This document shows, in pieces, positions 48,973 through 57,804 of a stretch of 64,000 bases of DNA. Each line of letters begins with the position of its first letter. Within the stretch, counting starts at the first letter, position 1. Under the pieces are notes generated by a model. The model was not told where the DNA came from. It saw nothing but the letters and a program-made list of their open reading frames with translations, and did not search any database. Source of the DNA: Microbacterium sp. LWH11-1.2 (GTDB taxonomy: Bacteria > Actinomycetota > Actinomycetes > Actinomycetales > Microbacteriaceae); the NCBI RefSeq assembly GCF_038397745.1, contig NZ_CP151636.1:3038001-3102000 (forward strand), given 5' to 3'. Made by a program: the position numbers and the translations under genes.

Positions 48973-50649
48973 ATGACTTCAGCTCCCCGCACTCCGTCTG
49001 CCATCGACCAGGTCGCTGACGAGTGGGTCGACACGATCGCTGTCCTCGCACCGACTCTCGGTACCTACATCGGCCGTGACGAGGTGAACGACCGCTTCGG
49101 CGATCTGAGTCCCGCGGGTCATGAGGAGATCGCCGCGGCGACCCGTTCGACGCTCGACAAGCTGTCTGCGCTCGAGCCAGGCGACGCGATCGACGAGGTC
49201 ACCAAGACCGATCTGAGTGCCGAGCTCCGTCTCGACCTCGAGCTGCACGAGGCGAAGTGGCACCTGCGCGACCTCAACGTGATCGCCTCGGCGGCGCAGG
49301 ACGTGCGATCGGCGTTCGATCTGATGCCGACGGCCACTGCCGACGACTGGGGCGTGATCGCCACGCGTCTGGCGGCGGTGCCCGGCGCGCTGCGCGGCTA
49401 CACCGAGACGCTGCGCCAGGGCATCGCCGAGGGAGTCACCCCGGCGCGTCGTCAGGTCGTCGAGGTCGCGACGCAGATCGATCGCTACACCGCGGATGAC
49501 GGCTTCTTCGCAGCGTTCGTCGCTGACGCCGGCCCCGACGAGGGCCAGCTTCCCGCATCTCTCGCCCGCACGCTCGCCGACAACTCCGCGGCCGCGCGTG
49601 TCGCGTACCACGAGCTGCGTCGCTTCCTCGCCGAGGAGCTCGCGCCCGCTGCCGGTGACGTCGACGCGGTCGGCCGTGAGCTCTACGCGCTGAACTCGCG
49701 CCGCTTCCTCGGTGCGACGATCGACCTGGACGAGACCTACGAGTGGGGACGCGAGGAGCTCGCCCGCATGGTCGCCGAGCAGACCGCGATCGCGAACGAG
49801 ATCCTGCCCGGCGCCTCGGTCGAAGAGGCCGTCGCCCACCTGGAGGCCGACCCTGCCCGCAAGCTCGTGGGCACCGACGCGCTCCAGAAGTGGATGCAGG
49901 AGACGAGCGACCGCGCTGTCGCTGAACTCGGCGCCTCCCACTTCGACATCCCCGAAGCGATCCGCACGCTCGAGTGCATGATCGCGCCCACACAGGAGGG
50001 CGGGATCTATTACACCGGACCGACGGATGACTTCTCGCGTCCGGGACGCATGTGGTGGTCGGTCCCCGAGGGTGTCACCGAGTTCGACACGTGGCGCGAG
50101 CTGACCACGGTCTTCCACGAGGGCGTTCCCGGACACCACCTGCAGATCGCTCAGGCGGTGTACAACCGCGCCGAGCTGAACACCTGGCGGCGCCTCCTCG
50201 CCGGCACCTCCGGTCATGCCGAGGGTTGGGCGCTGTACGCCGAGCGCCTGATGGAGCAGCTCGGTTACCTGGACGACCCCGCCGACCGACTGGGCATGCT
50301 CGACGGCCAGCGCATGCGCGCCGCTCGCGTCGTGCTCGACATCGGCGTGCACCTGGGCAAGCCCCGCCTCGACGGAACGGGCACCTGGGACGCCGCCTAC
50401 GCTCTCGAGTTCCTGCGGAGCAACGTCAACATGTCCGACCAGTTCGTGCAGTTCGAGGTGAACCGCTACCTCGGCTGGCCGGGGCAGGCGCCGTCGTACA
50501 AGGTCGGTCAGCGCATCTGGGAACAGGTTCGCGACGCCGTGCGCGAAGCCGAAGGAGAGTCCTTCTCGTTCAAGGAGTTCCACAAGCGGGCGCTCGACAT
50601 GGGCGGTGTCGGCCTCGACACGCTCCGGAGTTCACTCCTCCCGCGGTGA
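48973..50649 (+). CDS. DUF885 family protein, probable zinc peptidase
   Basis: A 558-residue mostly helical protein of the DUF885 family. The motif TVFHEGVPGHHLQIAQAV holds an HExxxHH-type pattern that suggests a metal-dependent hydrolase; a following Glu in GHAEGWALYAERLMEQLG would be a third ligand. The segment VNRYLGWPGQAPSYKVGQRIWEQ is also characteristic. No signal peptide, so it should be cytoplasmic. Substrate unknown. It stands alone after polA. Confidence 0.85.
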   Translation: MTSAPRTPSAIDQVADEWVDTIAVLAPTLGTYIGRDEVNDRFGDLSPAGHEEIAAATRSTLDKLSALEPGDAIDEVTKTDLSAELRLDLELHEAKWHLRDLNVIASAAQDVRSAFDLMPTATADDWGVIATRLAAVPGALRGYTETLRQGIAEGVTPARRQVVEVATQIDRYTADDGFFAAFVADAGPDEGQLPASLARTLADNSAAARVAYHELRRFLAEELAPAAGDVDAVGRELYALNSRRFLGATIDLDETYEWGREELARMVAEQTAIANEILPGASVEEAVAHLEADPARKLVGTDALQKWMQETSDRAVAELGASHFDIPEAIRTLECMIAPTQEGGIYYTGPTDDFSRPGRMWWSVPEGVTEFDTWRELTTVFHEGVPGHHLQIAQAVYNRAELNTWRRLLAGTSGHAEGWALYAERLMEQLGYLDDPADRLGMLDGQRMRAARVVLDIGVHLGKPRLDGTGTWDAAYALEFLRSNVNMSDQFVQFEVNRYLGWPGQAPSYKVGQRIWEQVRDAVREAEGESFSFKEFHKRALDMGGVGLDTLRSSLLPR

Positions 50650-50675
50650 CGGGAATGGTCCGGCACCGGGAGGTG

Positions 50676-50693
50676 TTCATTCATCTGAATGGA
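50676..50693 (+). other. AU-rich hairpin upstream of the luciferase-like gene
   Basis: TTCATTC-ATCT-GAATGGA (7 bp, one G-U) just before the ribosome-binding GAAAGG of the next gene. It is unusually AT-rich for this DNA; it may be an operator or promoter part. Confidence 0.3.
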
Positions 50694-50703
50694 AAGGGAT
50701 GAC

Positions 50704-51738
50704 ATGAGCATCGAATTCGGACTGGACACCTTCGGCGACATCACGAGGGACTCCGACGGAGAACTCCTCACCGGCGCACAGACGATCCGCAACGTCGTCG
50801 CGCAGGCGGAGATGGCCGATCGGGTCGGGGTCGACTTCTTCGGCGTGGGGGAGCATCACCGCTCCGAGTTCGCGATCTCCGCCCCGGAGATGGTGCTGGC
50901 AGCGATCGCCGCGCGCACCGAGCGCATCCGCCTGGGCACGGCTGTCACGGTGCTGTCATCCGATGACCCCGTGCGCGTGTTCGAGCGGTTCTCGACGCTG
51001 GACGCACTGTCGCACGGCCGCGCCGAGGTCGTGCTCGGCCGCGGCTCCTTCATCGAGTCGTTCCCGCTGTTCGGCTACGACCTCCGCGACTACGAGGCGC
51101 TCTTCGAGCAGAAGCTCGAGCTGTTCACGGAGCTCCTCAAGGAGGAGCCCGTCACCTGGTCGGGAACCATGCGCGCCTCGCTCGAGAACGCGAACGTCTT
51201 CCCCAAGACCGAGAACGGGCTCCGCACGTGGGTCGGGGTGGGCGGCAGCCCCGAGTCCGTGGTCCGCGTCGCCCGCCACGGGCTCGGACTGATGCTCGCG
51301 ATCATCGGCGGTCCGGCGGTGCGCTTCAAGCCCTTCGTCGAGCTGTACCACCGCTCGGTCGCCTCGTTCGGGACGACATCGCACCCGGTGGCCGTGCACT
51401 CTCCGGGGCACATCGCCGAGACGGATGCCGAAGCGTGGGACGCCGCATACTCCGGCTTCGAGGCGATGAACAACACCATCGGACGCGAGCGCGGCTGGCC
51501 GGCGTACAGCCGTGCGCGATTCCAGAACGACGTCGGCCCCGAAGGGGCCATCTACGCGGGCTCGCCCGAACGCGTGGCGGCCAAGATCGCCGACACCATC
51601 ACGACTCTCGGGCTCGGCCGCTTCGATCTCAAGTATGCGACAGGCACTCTGTCCCATGAGTCCATGATGCGGAGCATCGAGCTCTACGGCACCGAGGTCA
51701 TTCCGCGGGTGCGCAAGATCCTGTCCGAACGGGACTGA
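50704..51738 (+). CDS. LLM-class flavin-dependent oxidoreductase
   Basis: A 344-residue luciferase-like TIM-barrel monooxygenase using FMN or F420. Signs: IEFGLDTFGD, FFGVGEHHRSEFAISAPEMVLAAIAARTERIRLGTAVTVLSSDDPVRVFE, the substrate/flavin loop LGRGSFIESFPLFG, and the C-terminal YAGSPERVAAKI block. The ATG at 50704 has GAAAGGGAT in front; the GTG/ATG five codons upstream is less well placed. Substrate unknown. Confidence 0.9.
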   Translation: MSIEFGLDTFGDITRDSDGELLTGAQTIRNVVAQAEMADRVGVDFFGVGEHHRSEFAISAPEMVLAAIAARTERIRLGTAVTVLSSDDPVRVFERFSTLDALSHGRAEVVLGRGSFIESFPLFGYDLRDYEALFEQKLELFTELLKEEPVTWSGTMRASLENANVFPKTENGLRTWVGVGGSPESVVRVARHGLGLMLAIIGGPAVRFKPFVELYHRSVASFGTTSHPVAVHSPGHIAETDAEAWDAAYSGFEAMNNTIGRERGWPAYSRARFQNDVGPEGAIYAGSPERVAAKIADTITTLGLGRFDLKYATGTLSHESMMRSIELYGTEVIPRVRKILSERD

Positions 51739-51751
51739 CTCGTCATCGTGG

Positions 51752-51773
51752 GGCGGCGCGGCCGCGCGCCGTC
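51752..51773 (+). terminator. GC-rich hairpin after the flavin oxidoreductase gene
   Basis: GGCGGCGCG (51752-51760), loop GCCG, CGCGCCGTC (51765-51773): 9 bp with one G-U, 13 bases after the stop. Its end touches the -10 box of the next gene, so terminator and promoter overlap. Confidence 0.5.
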
Positions 51774-51774
51774 C

Positions 51775-51786
51775 TACGATGAGGTC
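51775..51786 (+). promoter_or_regulatory. Leaderless promoter of the MFS transporter gene
   Basis: TACGAT at 51775-51780 followed after six bases by the ATG at 51787. Confidence 0.55.
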
Positions 51787-53139
51787 ATGGCCAACACCGC
51801 CCTGCCGAGCCGTGCCTCGCTCGCCGAGCGCCTCGACGATCTGCCGTTCACGAGACGCCATCTCCGCGTCCTGAGCGGTTCGGGCGTCGGGTGGGCGCTC
51901 GACGCGATGGATGTCGGTCTCATCTCCTTCATCCTCGCGGCGCTCACGCAGCAATGGGGCTTGACGAAGACGGACGCCGGTTGGATCGCGTCCATCGGGT
52001 TCCTCGGCATGGCGGTCGGGGCGACGCTCGGAGGTCTCCTCGCCGATCGTCTCGGCCGCCGTCAGGTCTTCGCGCTCACTCTCCTCGTGTACGGCATCGC
52101 CACCGGAGCCAGCGCGCTCGTCGGCGGGATCGCCGCGCTGCTGGTGCTGCGGTTCTTCGTCGGGCTCGGACTCGGCGCCGAGCTGCCGGTCGCCTCGACC
52201 TACGTGAGCGAGTTCGCACCAGCGCGCATCCGCGGCAGGCTCATCGTCATCCTCGAGGCGTTCTGGGCCGTGGGCTGGACCGTGTCCGCGCTCATCGGGT
52301 ACTTCGTGATCCCGGCATCCGACGCGGGATGGCGCTGGGCGTTCGCGTTGGGGGCCATCCCGGCCGTCTACGCCCTGATCATCCGCTGGGGACTGCCGGA
52401 GTCTCCGCGTTGGCTCGCCTCCCGCGGGCGCATCGCCGAAGCGGATCGGATCGTCTCGACCTTCGAGGCGGACGCCGGTCTCGTCGCGGCGCCCGCGATC
52501 CGCAAGGAGCCCGCGTCCCGTGCGATCGCGATCACGACCAGGGCGCGTCTCACGACCCTGTGGAACCGCGAGTTCCGCGTCCGCACGCTCTGTCTCTGGT
52601 TGGTCTGGCTGTGCGTGAACTTCGCGTACTACGGCGCATTCATCTGGATCCCGAGCATCCTCCTCGATGCCGGATTCGACCTGGTCAGGTCGTTCGGATT
52701 CACTCTGATCATCACGCTGGCGCAGCTCCCCGGCTACGCCGTCGCCGCGTGGCTCATCGAGGTCTGGGGGAGGCGCGCCACCCTTTCGGTCTTCCTCGTC
52801 GGGTCCGCCGTCTCCGCCGTGTTCTTCGGCACGGCCACGACGGAGTTCGCGATCATCGCCTCGGGGATGGCCCTGTCATTCTTCAATCTCGGGGCGTGGG
52901 GCGCGCTGTATGCCGTGACCCCGGAGACATACCCGACGTCGCTTCGCGGCACCGGTGCCGGCTGGGCAGCGGGGGTCGGGCGCATCGCCTCGATCGTCGC
53001 GCCGCTGTCCGTGCCCGTGCTGCTCGTGGCGGGCGGCACGCCGCTGCTGTTCGTCGTCTTCGGCGCCTGCTTCTTGGTCGCGGCCGGGGCCGCCTGGGGC
53101 CTTGCGGATCGCGGAGGCATCGCACTCGACGACCGCTGA
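51787..53139 (+). CDS. MFS transporter, metabolite:H+ symporter type
   Basis: A 450-residue twelve-helix carrier. The loop 2-3 motif GGLLADRLGRRQVFA and the LGLGAELPVASTYVSEFAPARIRGRL segment are typical of the sugar/aromatic-acid symporter branch; its repeat in the second half appears as AAWLIEVWGRRATLSVFLVG and AVTPETYPTSLRGTGAG. Start at the ATG 51787 with leaderless promoter; the frame is open further upstream but into the oxidoreductase terminator. Substrate not predictable from sequence. Confidence 0.9.
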   Translation: MANTALPSRASLAERLDDLPFTRRHLRVLSGSGVGWALDAMDVGLISFILAALTQQWGLTKTDAGWIASIGFLGMAVGATLGGLLADRLGRRQVFALTLLVYGIATGASALVGGIAALLVLRFFVGLGLGAELPVASTYVSEFAPARIRGRLIVILEAFWAVGWTVSALIGYFVIPASDAGWRWAFALGAIPAVYALIIRWGLPESPRWLASRGRIAEADRIVSTFEADAGLVAAPAIRKEPASRAIAITTRARLTTLWNREFRVRTLCLWLVWLCVNFAYYGAFIWIPSILLDAGFDLVRSFGFTLIITLAQLPGYAVAAWLIEVWGRRATLSVFLVGSAVSAVFFGTATTEFAIIASGMALSFFNLGAWGALYAVTPETYPTSLRGTGAGWAAGVGRIASIVAPLSVPVLLVAGGTPLLFVVFGACFLVAAGAAWGLADRGGIALDDR

Positions 53140-53167
53140 CGTGCGCCTCTCCCGCCGCGGGCGGGAA

Positions 53168-53179
53168 TAGGCTTGTGCG
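53168..53179 (+). promoter_or_regulatory. Leaderless promoter of the SGNH hydrolase gene
   Basis: TAGGCT at 53168-53173 followed after six bases by the GTG at 53180. Confidence 0.6.
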
Positions 53180-53935
53180 GTGGCAGATGTGCGATTCGTG
53201 GCGATCGGCGACTCCTTCACAGAAGGCGTCGGCGACGTCCTTCCCGACGGCCGAGAACGCGGATGGGCCGACCTGGCCGCTCAGGGATGGGCGGACGCGG
53301 CAGGTCATCCGATCCACTACGCCAACCTCGCGATCCGCGGCAAGCTCGCCTGGCCGATCGTGGAGCAGCAGCTGGAGCCGGCACTCGCGCTGCGTCCGAC
53401 ACACCTCTCGTTCAACGGGGGAGGGAACGACATGCTGCGGCCGCGGACCGATGTCGAGCACATCGCCGATGCCTTCAGTCGCGTGCTCCGTCGCTGTGAC
53501 GAGGAGGGTGTGACCATGATCCTGCTCTCCGGCGCGAACCCGAGCGGCCAGCTTCCCATGGGATCGCTCGTGCAGCGCCGCGGCGATCTCCTGTCCGAGG
53601 CGGTGCTCCGCCGGATCGAGGACAGGCCCGATGTGATCCGGGCTCTCAACTGGCCGGACAGGGAGCTCGCCGACCCCGCGTACTGGTCAGAGGATCGACT
53701 GCACATGAACGCCGCGGGACACCATCGCGTCGCCGCACGAGTGATCCATGCGCTCGGCTTCGAGCCGCCCGAGACGTGGTGGGCGCCGCGCGAAAGGGGA
53801 GGAGCGAGGCCGTCCGGACTCTCCTACTACCGCGAACACGTCGGCCCGTGGGTCCGCCGTCGCGTGACACGCACATCCTCCGGAGACGGCCGCGCGGCCA
53901 AGTACCCCACGTGGGTCGAGCGGATCCCCACGTGA
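53180..53935 (+). CDS. SGNH/GDSL-type esterase
   Basis: A 251-residue cytoplasmic-looking SGNH hydrolase. Block I FVAIGDSFTEGVGD (Ser11), block II with Gly in ANLAIRG, block III SFNGGGNDML, and block V DRLHMNAAGHHRVA with the catalytic Asp/His. A basic 40-residue tail follows (YYREHVGPWVRRRVTRTSSGDG). Its TGA overlaps the GTG of the next membrane protein, so the two are coupled. Natural ester unknown. Confidence 0.9.
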   Translation: MADVRFVAIGDSFTEGVGDVLPDGRERGWADLAAQGWADAAGHPIHYANLAIRGKLAWPIVEQQLEPALALRPTHLSFNGGGNDMLRPRTDVEHIADAFSRVLRRCDEEGVTMILLSGANPSGQLPMGSLVQRRGDLLSEAVLRRIEDRPDVIRALNWPDRELADPAYWSEDRLHMNAAGHHRVAARVIHALGFEPPETWWAPRERGGARPSGLSYYREHVGPWVRRRVTRTSSGDGRAAKYPTWVERIPT

Positions 53936-54591
53936 AGCGCCTGCGCGGTCGGCGGATGCCGCGCCGCGTCACGCAACTCCTCGTCGGCCTGTTCCTTTAC
54001 GGCGTCGGGATCTCCTTCCTCGTCCGAGGAATGATCGGAGCGGCGCCCTGGGACGTGCTGACGCAGGGCATCGCGCGCCACGTGCCGCTGAGCTTCGGCA
54101 TCATCACGATCCTCGTCAGTGTCGTTGTGCTGCTGCTCTGGATCCCGATCCGGCAGAAGCCCGGAATCGGCACTCTGCTCAACGCCCTGCTTGTCGGGCC
54201 TGCCGCCGACATCGGCTTCCTCCTGATCCCCGAGACGGATGAGCTCTGGATCCGCGTCGCGTTCTTCGTCGTCGGACTGCTCGTCCTGTCGGGGGCGACC
54301 GGTCTCTACATCGGCGCCGCGTTCGGGCCGGGCCCGCGAGACGGGCTGATGACGGGGTTGCACCGGCGCACGGGCTGGCCCATCTGGGTCGTCCGCACCG
54401 GGCTGGAGGTGACCGTGGTCGCGGTCGGATGGGCCCTCGGCGGGAACGTGGGCATCGGCACCGTGGCGTTCGCTCTGCTCGTCGGACCGCTGTGCCAGTT
54501 CTTCCTGCGCCTGTTCGCGGTCGCGCTTCCTGAGGTCGCGGCGGCTGCGGACGCCGCGACGCCGACGGGCGAGATCCGGATCGCGAGCTGA
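53932..54591 (+). CDS. YczE/YyaS/YitT-type membrane protein
   Basis: A 219-residue integral membrane protein of unknown function. About six hydrophobic segments; the family signs are QLLVGLFLYGVGISFLVRGMIGAAPWDVLTQGIA at the start, and FGPGPRDGLMTGLHRRTGWPIWVVRTGLEVTVVAVGWALGGNVGIGTV in the second half. The GTG at 53932 overlaps the SGNH hydrolase stop. Proteins of this group are often linked to regulators or transport, without a proven role. Confidence 0.85.
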   Translation: MKRLRGRRMPRRVTQLLVGLFLYGVGISFLVRGMIGAAPWDVLTQGIARHVPLSFGIITILVSVVVLLLWIPIRQKPGIGTLLNALLVGPAADIGFLLIPETDELWIRVAFFVVGLLVLSGATGLYIGAAFGPGPRDGLMTGLHRRTGWPIWVVRTGLEVTVVAVGWALGGNVGIGTVAFALLVGPLCQFFLRLFAVALPEVAAAADAATPTGEIRIAS

Positions 54592-54596
54592 GCGGA

Positions 54597-55343
54597 ATGT
54601 CCGACTTCGAGATGACCACGCTTCCCGCGGGCTCTGTGATCCTCCATGACGCGAGACGGAAGGTGCAGCGCACGGTCGCGCTGGAGCCGTTCGCGATCGG
54701 CGTCTACCCCGTGACCGAGGAGCAGATGGCGGACGTGCTCGGCATCGCGGTCCGGCATCCGTCGCGTCCGGCGGTGGACGTGAGCTGGCTGCGCGCCGTG
54801 CACTTCTGCAACGCCGCATCCGAGTGGGAGGGCTTCGACCCGGTCTATCTGTTCGATGGCGAGGACGTGAGCTGGGATGCCACGGCAGACGGCTATCGCC
54901 TGCCCACGGAAGCGGAGTGGGAGTTCGCCTGCCGCGCAGGATCGACCGGCCCACACTACGCACCCCTCGCGGAGGCCGCCTGGACGAGCGCCGACGGCGT
55001 CTCCTCGCCGCAGAACGTCGGCGGGAAGATCCCGAACCTCAACGGACTGTTCGACACGCTCGGCAACGTCTGGGAGTGGTGCTGGGACCTGCTGGATCCG
55101 GCGCGCTACGACGACTACCGGGTGTTCCGCGGTGGAGGGTTCGCGGATGACGCCTGGAGCGTGCGCGCATCGGTCCGTCGCGGTGGAGCTCCGAGAACGC
55201 AGCAGGACGACGTGGGTCTGCGCCTCGTGCGTGGCGCGTTCGACACGGCCGACGAAGCGCAGGGATGGTCCGCGAAGATCGACCGTGAGCGCGCGGTCGT
55301 CGACGGCCCCTTGCCACCCGGATGGACGCCGCTGCGGCGGTGA
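54597..55343 (+). CDS. Formylglycine-generating-enzyme-like (SUMF1) protein without catalytic cysteines
   Basis: A 248-residue SUMF1/FGE-sulfatase-fold protein. Fold signatures: VYPVTEEQMADVL, AVDVSWLRAVHFCNAASEWEG, YRLPTEAEWEFACRAG, GNVWEWCWDLLDPARYDDYRVFRGGGF and DVGLRLVR. True FGEs have two cysteines after GGSF; here the segment reads GGGFADDAWSVRASVR with none, so formylglycine formation is unlikely. Similar proteins act as binding or structural modules. It starts six bases after the YitT-like gene and probably shares its transcript. Confidence 0.85.
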   Translation: MSDFEMTTLPAGSVILHDARRKVQRTVALEPFAIGVYPVTEEQMADVLGIAVRHPSRPAVDVSWLRAVHFCNAASEWEGFDPVYLFDGEDVSWDATADGYRLPTEAEWEFACRAGSTGPHYAPLAEAAWTSADGVSSPQNVGGKIPNLNGLFDTLGNVWEWCWDLLDPARYDDYRVFRGGGFADDAWSVRASVRRGGAPRTQQDDVGLRLVRGAFDTADEAQGWSAKIDRERAVVDGPLPPGWTPLRR

Positions 55344-55374
55344 GCGGTCAGTCCACGGGGCGCGTCGACTCCGC

Positions 55375-55797
55375 TCAGGCCTGTTCCAGGTGCTTGACCA
55401 TGTACCGATTCGGGTCCTCCGAGGGTGCGAAGCCGAACTGCGCGTAGAGTCCGTGCGCGTCGGCTGTGGCCAGGAGAATGCGCTTCACCGGCAGCGGCTG
55501 CAGATCGGCGATGACGCCCTCGACGAGCATCTTGCCGACGCCGCTGCCTCGAGCGCTCTCGTCGACGAAGACATCGCACAGCCAGGCGAAGGTCACGGCA
55601 TCCGTCACGACGCGGGCGTAGGCGACCTGTTCGCCGTCCCCATTCCAGACGCCGTAGTTGCGGGAGGCGTCGATCGCGGCATCCTGGATCTCGCGCGGCC
55701 GCCCCGTCGCCCAGTAGGCCTGCTCGCTCAGCCAGGCGTGCACCTGGGCGCGGTCGATGCGGGTCGAGTCGGAGGAGAATGTGAAGCCGGAGTCCAT
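55375..55797 (-). CDS. GNAT family N-acetyltransferase
   Basis: A 140-residue acetyltransferase. Acetyl-CoA loop and helix: LCDVFVDESARGSGVGKMLVEGVIADLQ (about 83-110), with the C-terminal ILLATADAHGLYAQFGFAPSEDPNRYMVKH pattern of the small, YitI/antibiotic-acetyltransferase-like branch. The N-terminus DSTRIDRAQVHAWLSEQAYWATGRP is also typical of this subgroup. The promoter is TAGGAT (55803-55808) five bases before the ATG. Convergent with the SUMF1-like gene. Confidence 0.9.
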   Translation of the reverse strand: MDSGFTFSSDSTRIDRAQVHAWLSEQAYWATGRPREIQDAAIDASRNYGVWNGDGEQVAYARVVTDAVTFAWLCDVFVDESARGSGVGKMLVEGVIADLQPLPVKRILLATADAHGLYAQFGFAPSEDPNRYMVKHLEQA

Positions 55798-55808
55798 GCT
55801 TCATCCTA
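55798..55808 (-). promoter_or_regulatory. Possible leaderless promoter of the GNAT gene
   Basis: Minus-strand TAGGAT (55803-55808) lies five bases before the ATG at 55797, within the last codons of the upstream MFS gene region. Confidence 0.45.
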
Positions 55809-55815
55809 TGAGCGC

Positions 55816-57141
55816 TCAGCGACGCGGATCGGGATCCAAGCCGATCCGGATGCGCGTGCGCTTGCGTTCGATCAGGATGAAGACGACGCCGAGGGCCCAG
55901 AGGGGAATCGGCATCAGGAATGCAACCCGGAACGCGTCGAGCGAGTAGGTCGCCGGGGTTCCGGCTCCCTGCAGGTCGAGGGCGAGACCGATCAGGAAGA
56001 TCGCGATGAGCGCGGCGATGAAGCCGCCGGCGTTGGTCACTCCCGTCGCCGTGCTCAGCCGGTGCGAGGGGTTGTGCGTCCGCGCGTGGTCGAACGCGAT
56101 CATCGACGCGGGACCGCCGGTCGCCAGGGCAACCGCGAGGATGTACAGCAGCCACAGCGGGGCAGGCCCGGGGAGCGCGATGACGACGACCCAGGCCAGC
56201 ATCTGCACGCCCACAGCGGGCAGCACGAGCGCCATCGAACGGTAGTTCGGGAGTCGCCGGGAGAGGTCGCCGATGACGGGGCCGAGCACCATGCCGGCGA
56301 TGACGTAGACCGAGATGATCCCCGCGGCGTGGGCGGTGTCGAGGCCCTGAGCCGCCGTCAGGAACGGCATCCCCCAGAGCAGGATGAACGCGGTGCCGGC
56401 GAACGGCGACGTGAAGTGCGACCAGAACGCGAGCCGGGTGCCGGGGTGAGCCCAGGCGGCGCGGATGCCGACGCCGGTGTCGATCGCGGACGTGACGACC
56501 CGGATCACCCCGGTGTCGGTGTTCACGGTGACGTCGGCATTCCGCTCAGGCGGGTGGTTTCGGATGATCAGGGCGACGAGGATCGCGAAGAGGACGCCGA
56601 GGCCGGCGATGCTGCCGAAGGTGATCGTCCACGTCGTCGCATGCAGGAGAGCCGCGAGCGGGACGAGGGCGATCAGCTGGCCCGCCTGCCCGACGATGCC
56701 GGTGAACTGCACCATGATCGGACCCCGCTGCGCAGGGAACCAGGTTGCGACGAGACGGAGGACGGCGGGGAAGATCGCGGCGTCGCCGGCGCCGAGGAGG
56801 ATGCGGGCGAAGATCGCGATGCCGACGCTGGGGGAGAGGGCCATGGTCAGCTGCCCTGCGGCCATCAGGAGCATGCCGATCGTCATGATCGGGCGTGACC
56901 CGTATCGGTCGAGCAGGACGCCGATCGGGATCTGCATGCCGCCGTAGACCGCGAGCTGGACGACCGCGAAGAGCGCGAGCGTCGACGCGTCTGCCTGGAA
57001 GCGATCAGCGGCCTCGACGCCGACCGCGCCGAGCGAGGTGCGGTTCGTGATCGCGAGCACGTAGGCCGCGACGCCCACGGACCAGACCAGCCATGCCCGC
57101 CACTCCGGCGTCGAGACGGGGGAGCGGGGGACCTGCGACAC
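55816..57141 (-). CDS. MFS transporter, NarK/anion-cation symporter-like
   Basis: A 441-residue twelve-helix transporter. IPIGVLLDRYGSRPIMTIGMLLMAAGQ is the loop 2-3 motif, and ARILLGAGDAAIFPAVLRLVATWFPAQRGPIM is the signature of the ACS/NarK-like branch. A hydrophilic loop lies in the middle (PERNADVTVNTDTGVIRVVTS), and the C-terminus is basic. GTG start; the TAGCGT box (57148-57153) lies exactly six bases upstream. Substrate unknown. Confidence 0.9.
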   Translation of the reverse strand: MSQVPRSPVSTPEWRAWLVWSVGVAAYVLAITNRTSLGAVGVEAADRFQADASTLALFAVVQLAVYGGMQIPIGVLLDRYGSRPIMTIGMLLMAAGQLTMALSPSVGIAIFARILLGAGDAAIFPAVLRLVATWFPAQRGPIMVQFTGIVGQAGQLIALVPLAALLHATTWTITFGSIAGLGVLFAILVALIIRNHPPERNADVTVNTDTGVIRVVTSAIDTGVGIRAAWAHPGTRLAFWSHFTSPFAGTAFILLWGMPFLTAAQGLDTAHAAGIISVYVIAGMVLGPVIGDLSRRLPNYRSMALVLPAVGVQMLAWVVVIALPGPAPLWLLYILAVALATGGPASMIAFDHARTHNPSHRLSTATGVTNAGGFIAALIAIFLIGLALDLQGAGTPATYSLDAFRVAFLMPIPLWALGVVFILIERKRTRIRIGLDPDPRR

Positions 57142-57153
57142 GCCTCAACGCTA
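57142..57153 (-). promoter_or_regulatory. Leaderless promoter of the NarK-like MFS gene
   Basis: Minus-strand TAGCGT (57148-57153) followed after six bases by the GTG at 57141. Confidence 0.5.
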
Positions 57154-57183
57154 CTCCTGTGCAGCCGGGCAGGTTTCGCATCG

Positions 57184-57732
57184 TCACTCGTGCAAGCGGA
57201 TGCCCATCACCTGCACTGCGCGAGATTCCGTGACGTGGACGGCAGGATCGATCACAGCCCAGCCGAGCCGGCTGTAAAGCTTCTGCGCCGACCGCGCCTC
57301 CTGGTAGCAGGAGAGAAGCGCGGTGCGGTGCGGAAGATCATCGAGGACCGCAGCCATCAAAGCGGCCGCGACCCCACGGCGGCGGTGTGATCCGTCGACG
57401 GCGAGTTCCTCCACCGAGAAGCACTCCTGGTCGAGCCAGACCTCCTTCACGTCTGGCGGCAGCGCTGCTTCCAGACGATCCCACCACCAGTCGCCACGGG
57501 AGACGCCGGTCCCGAGGACGAGGCCGACCACCCGGTCACCCTCCGTCGCGATGAACAGCCGGAACGACGGCTTCTCGGAGGCACGGCGTCGCACGCGGGA
57601 AGTGAAGCTCTCGATGCTCTGCGAGCGCTCCTCGCCGTACGGCGCTTCGGAGAAGACCTCAGCGTAGAGCTCCGCCGCCCGCGCCAGCTGATCGTGGCTG
57701 CCGTTCCAGACGGCTATGGTCGTCGAACTCAT
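57184..57732 (-). CDS. GNAT family N-acetyltransferase
   Basis: A 182-residue acetyltransferase with FRLFIATEGDRVVGLVLG, the CoA-binding segment EELAVDGSHRRRGVAAALMAAVLDDL and LLSCYQEARSAQKLYSRLGWAVIDP. The ATG at 57732 was chosen because the much longer open frame upstream reads the antisense of the glyoxalase-like gene. Upstream GAGG and a CAGGCT box lie at leaderless distance. Divergent from the VOC gene. Acceptor unknown. Confidence 0.88.
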   Translation of the reverse strand: MSSTTIAVWNGSHDQLARAAELYAEVFSEAPYGEERSQSIESFTSRVRRRASEKPSFRLFIATEGDRVVGLVLGTGVSRGDWWWDRLEAALPPDVKEVWLDQECFSVEELAVDGSHRRRGVAAALMAAVLDDLPHRTALLSCYQEARSAQKLYSRLGWAVIDPAVHVTESRAVQVMGIRLHE

Positions 57733-57792
57733 CCTCACAGCCTGCCAGAGGCGAGAGACGTCGACGGGTGCCCGCATGTCGGCAGCCACCGA

Positions 57793-57804
57793 TACGGTGA
57801 TCGC
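57793..57804 (+). promoter_or_regulatory. Leaderless promoter of the VOC gene
   Basis: TACGGT at 57793-57798 followed after six bases by the ATG at 57805. Confidence 0.5.

Noticed and set aside
54597..55343. Active formylglycine-generating enzyme
   Set aside because: The catalytic cysteine pair after GGSF is absent and no sulfatase gene is nearby.
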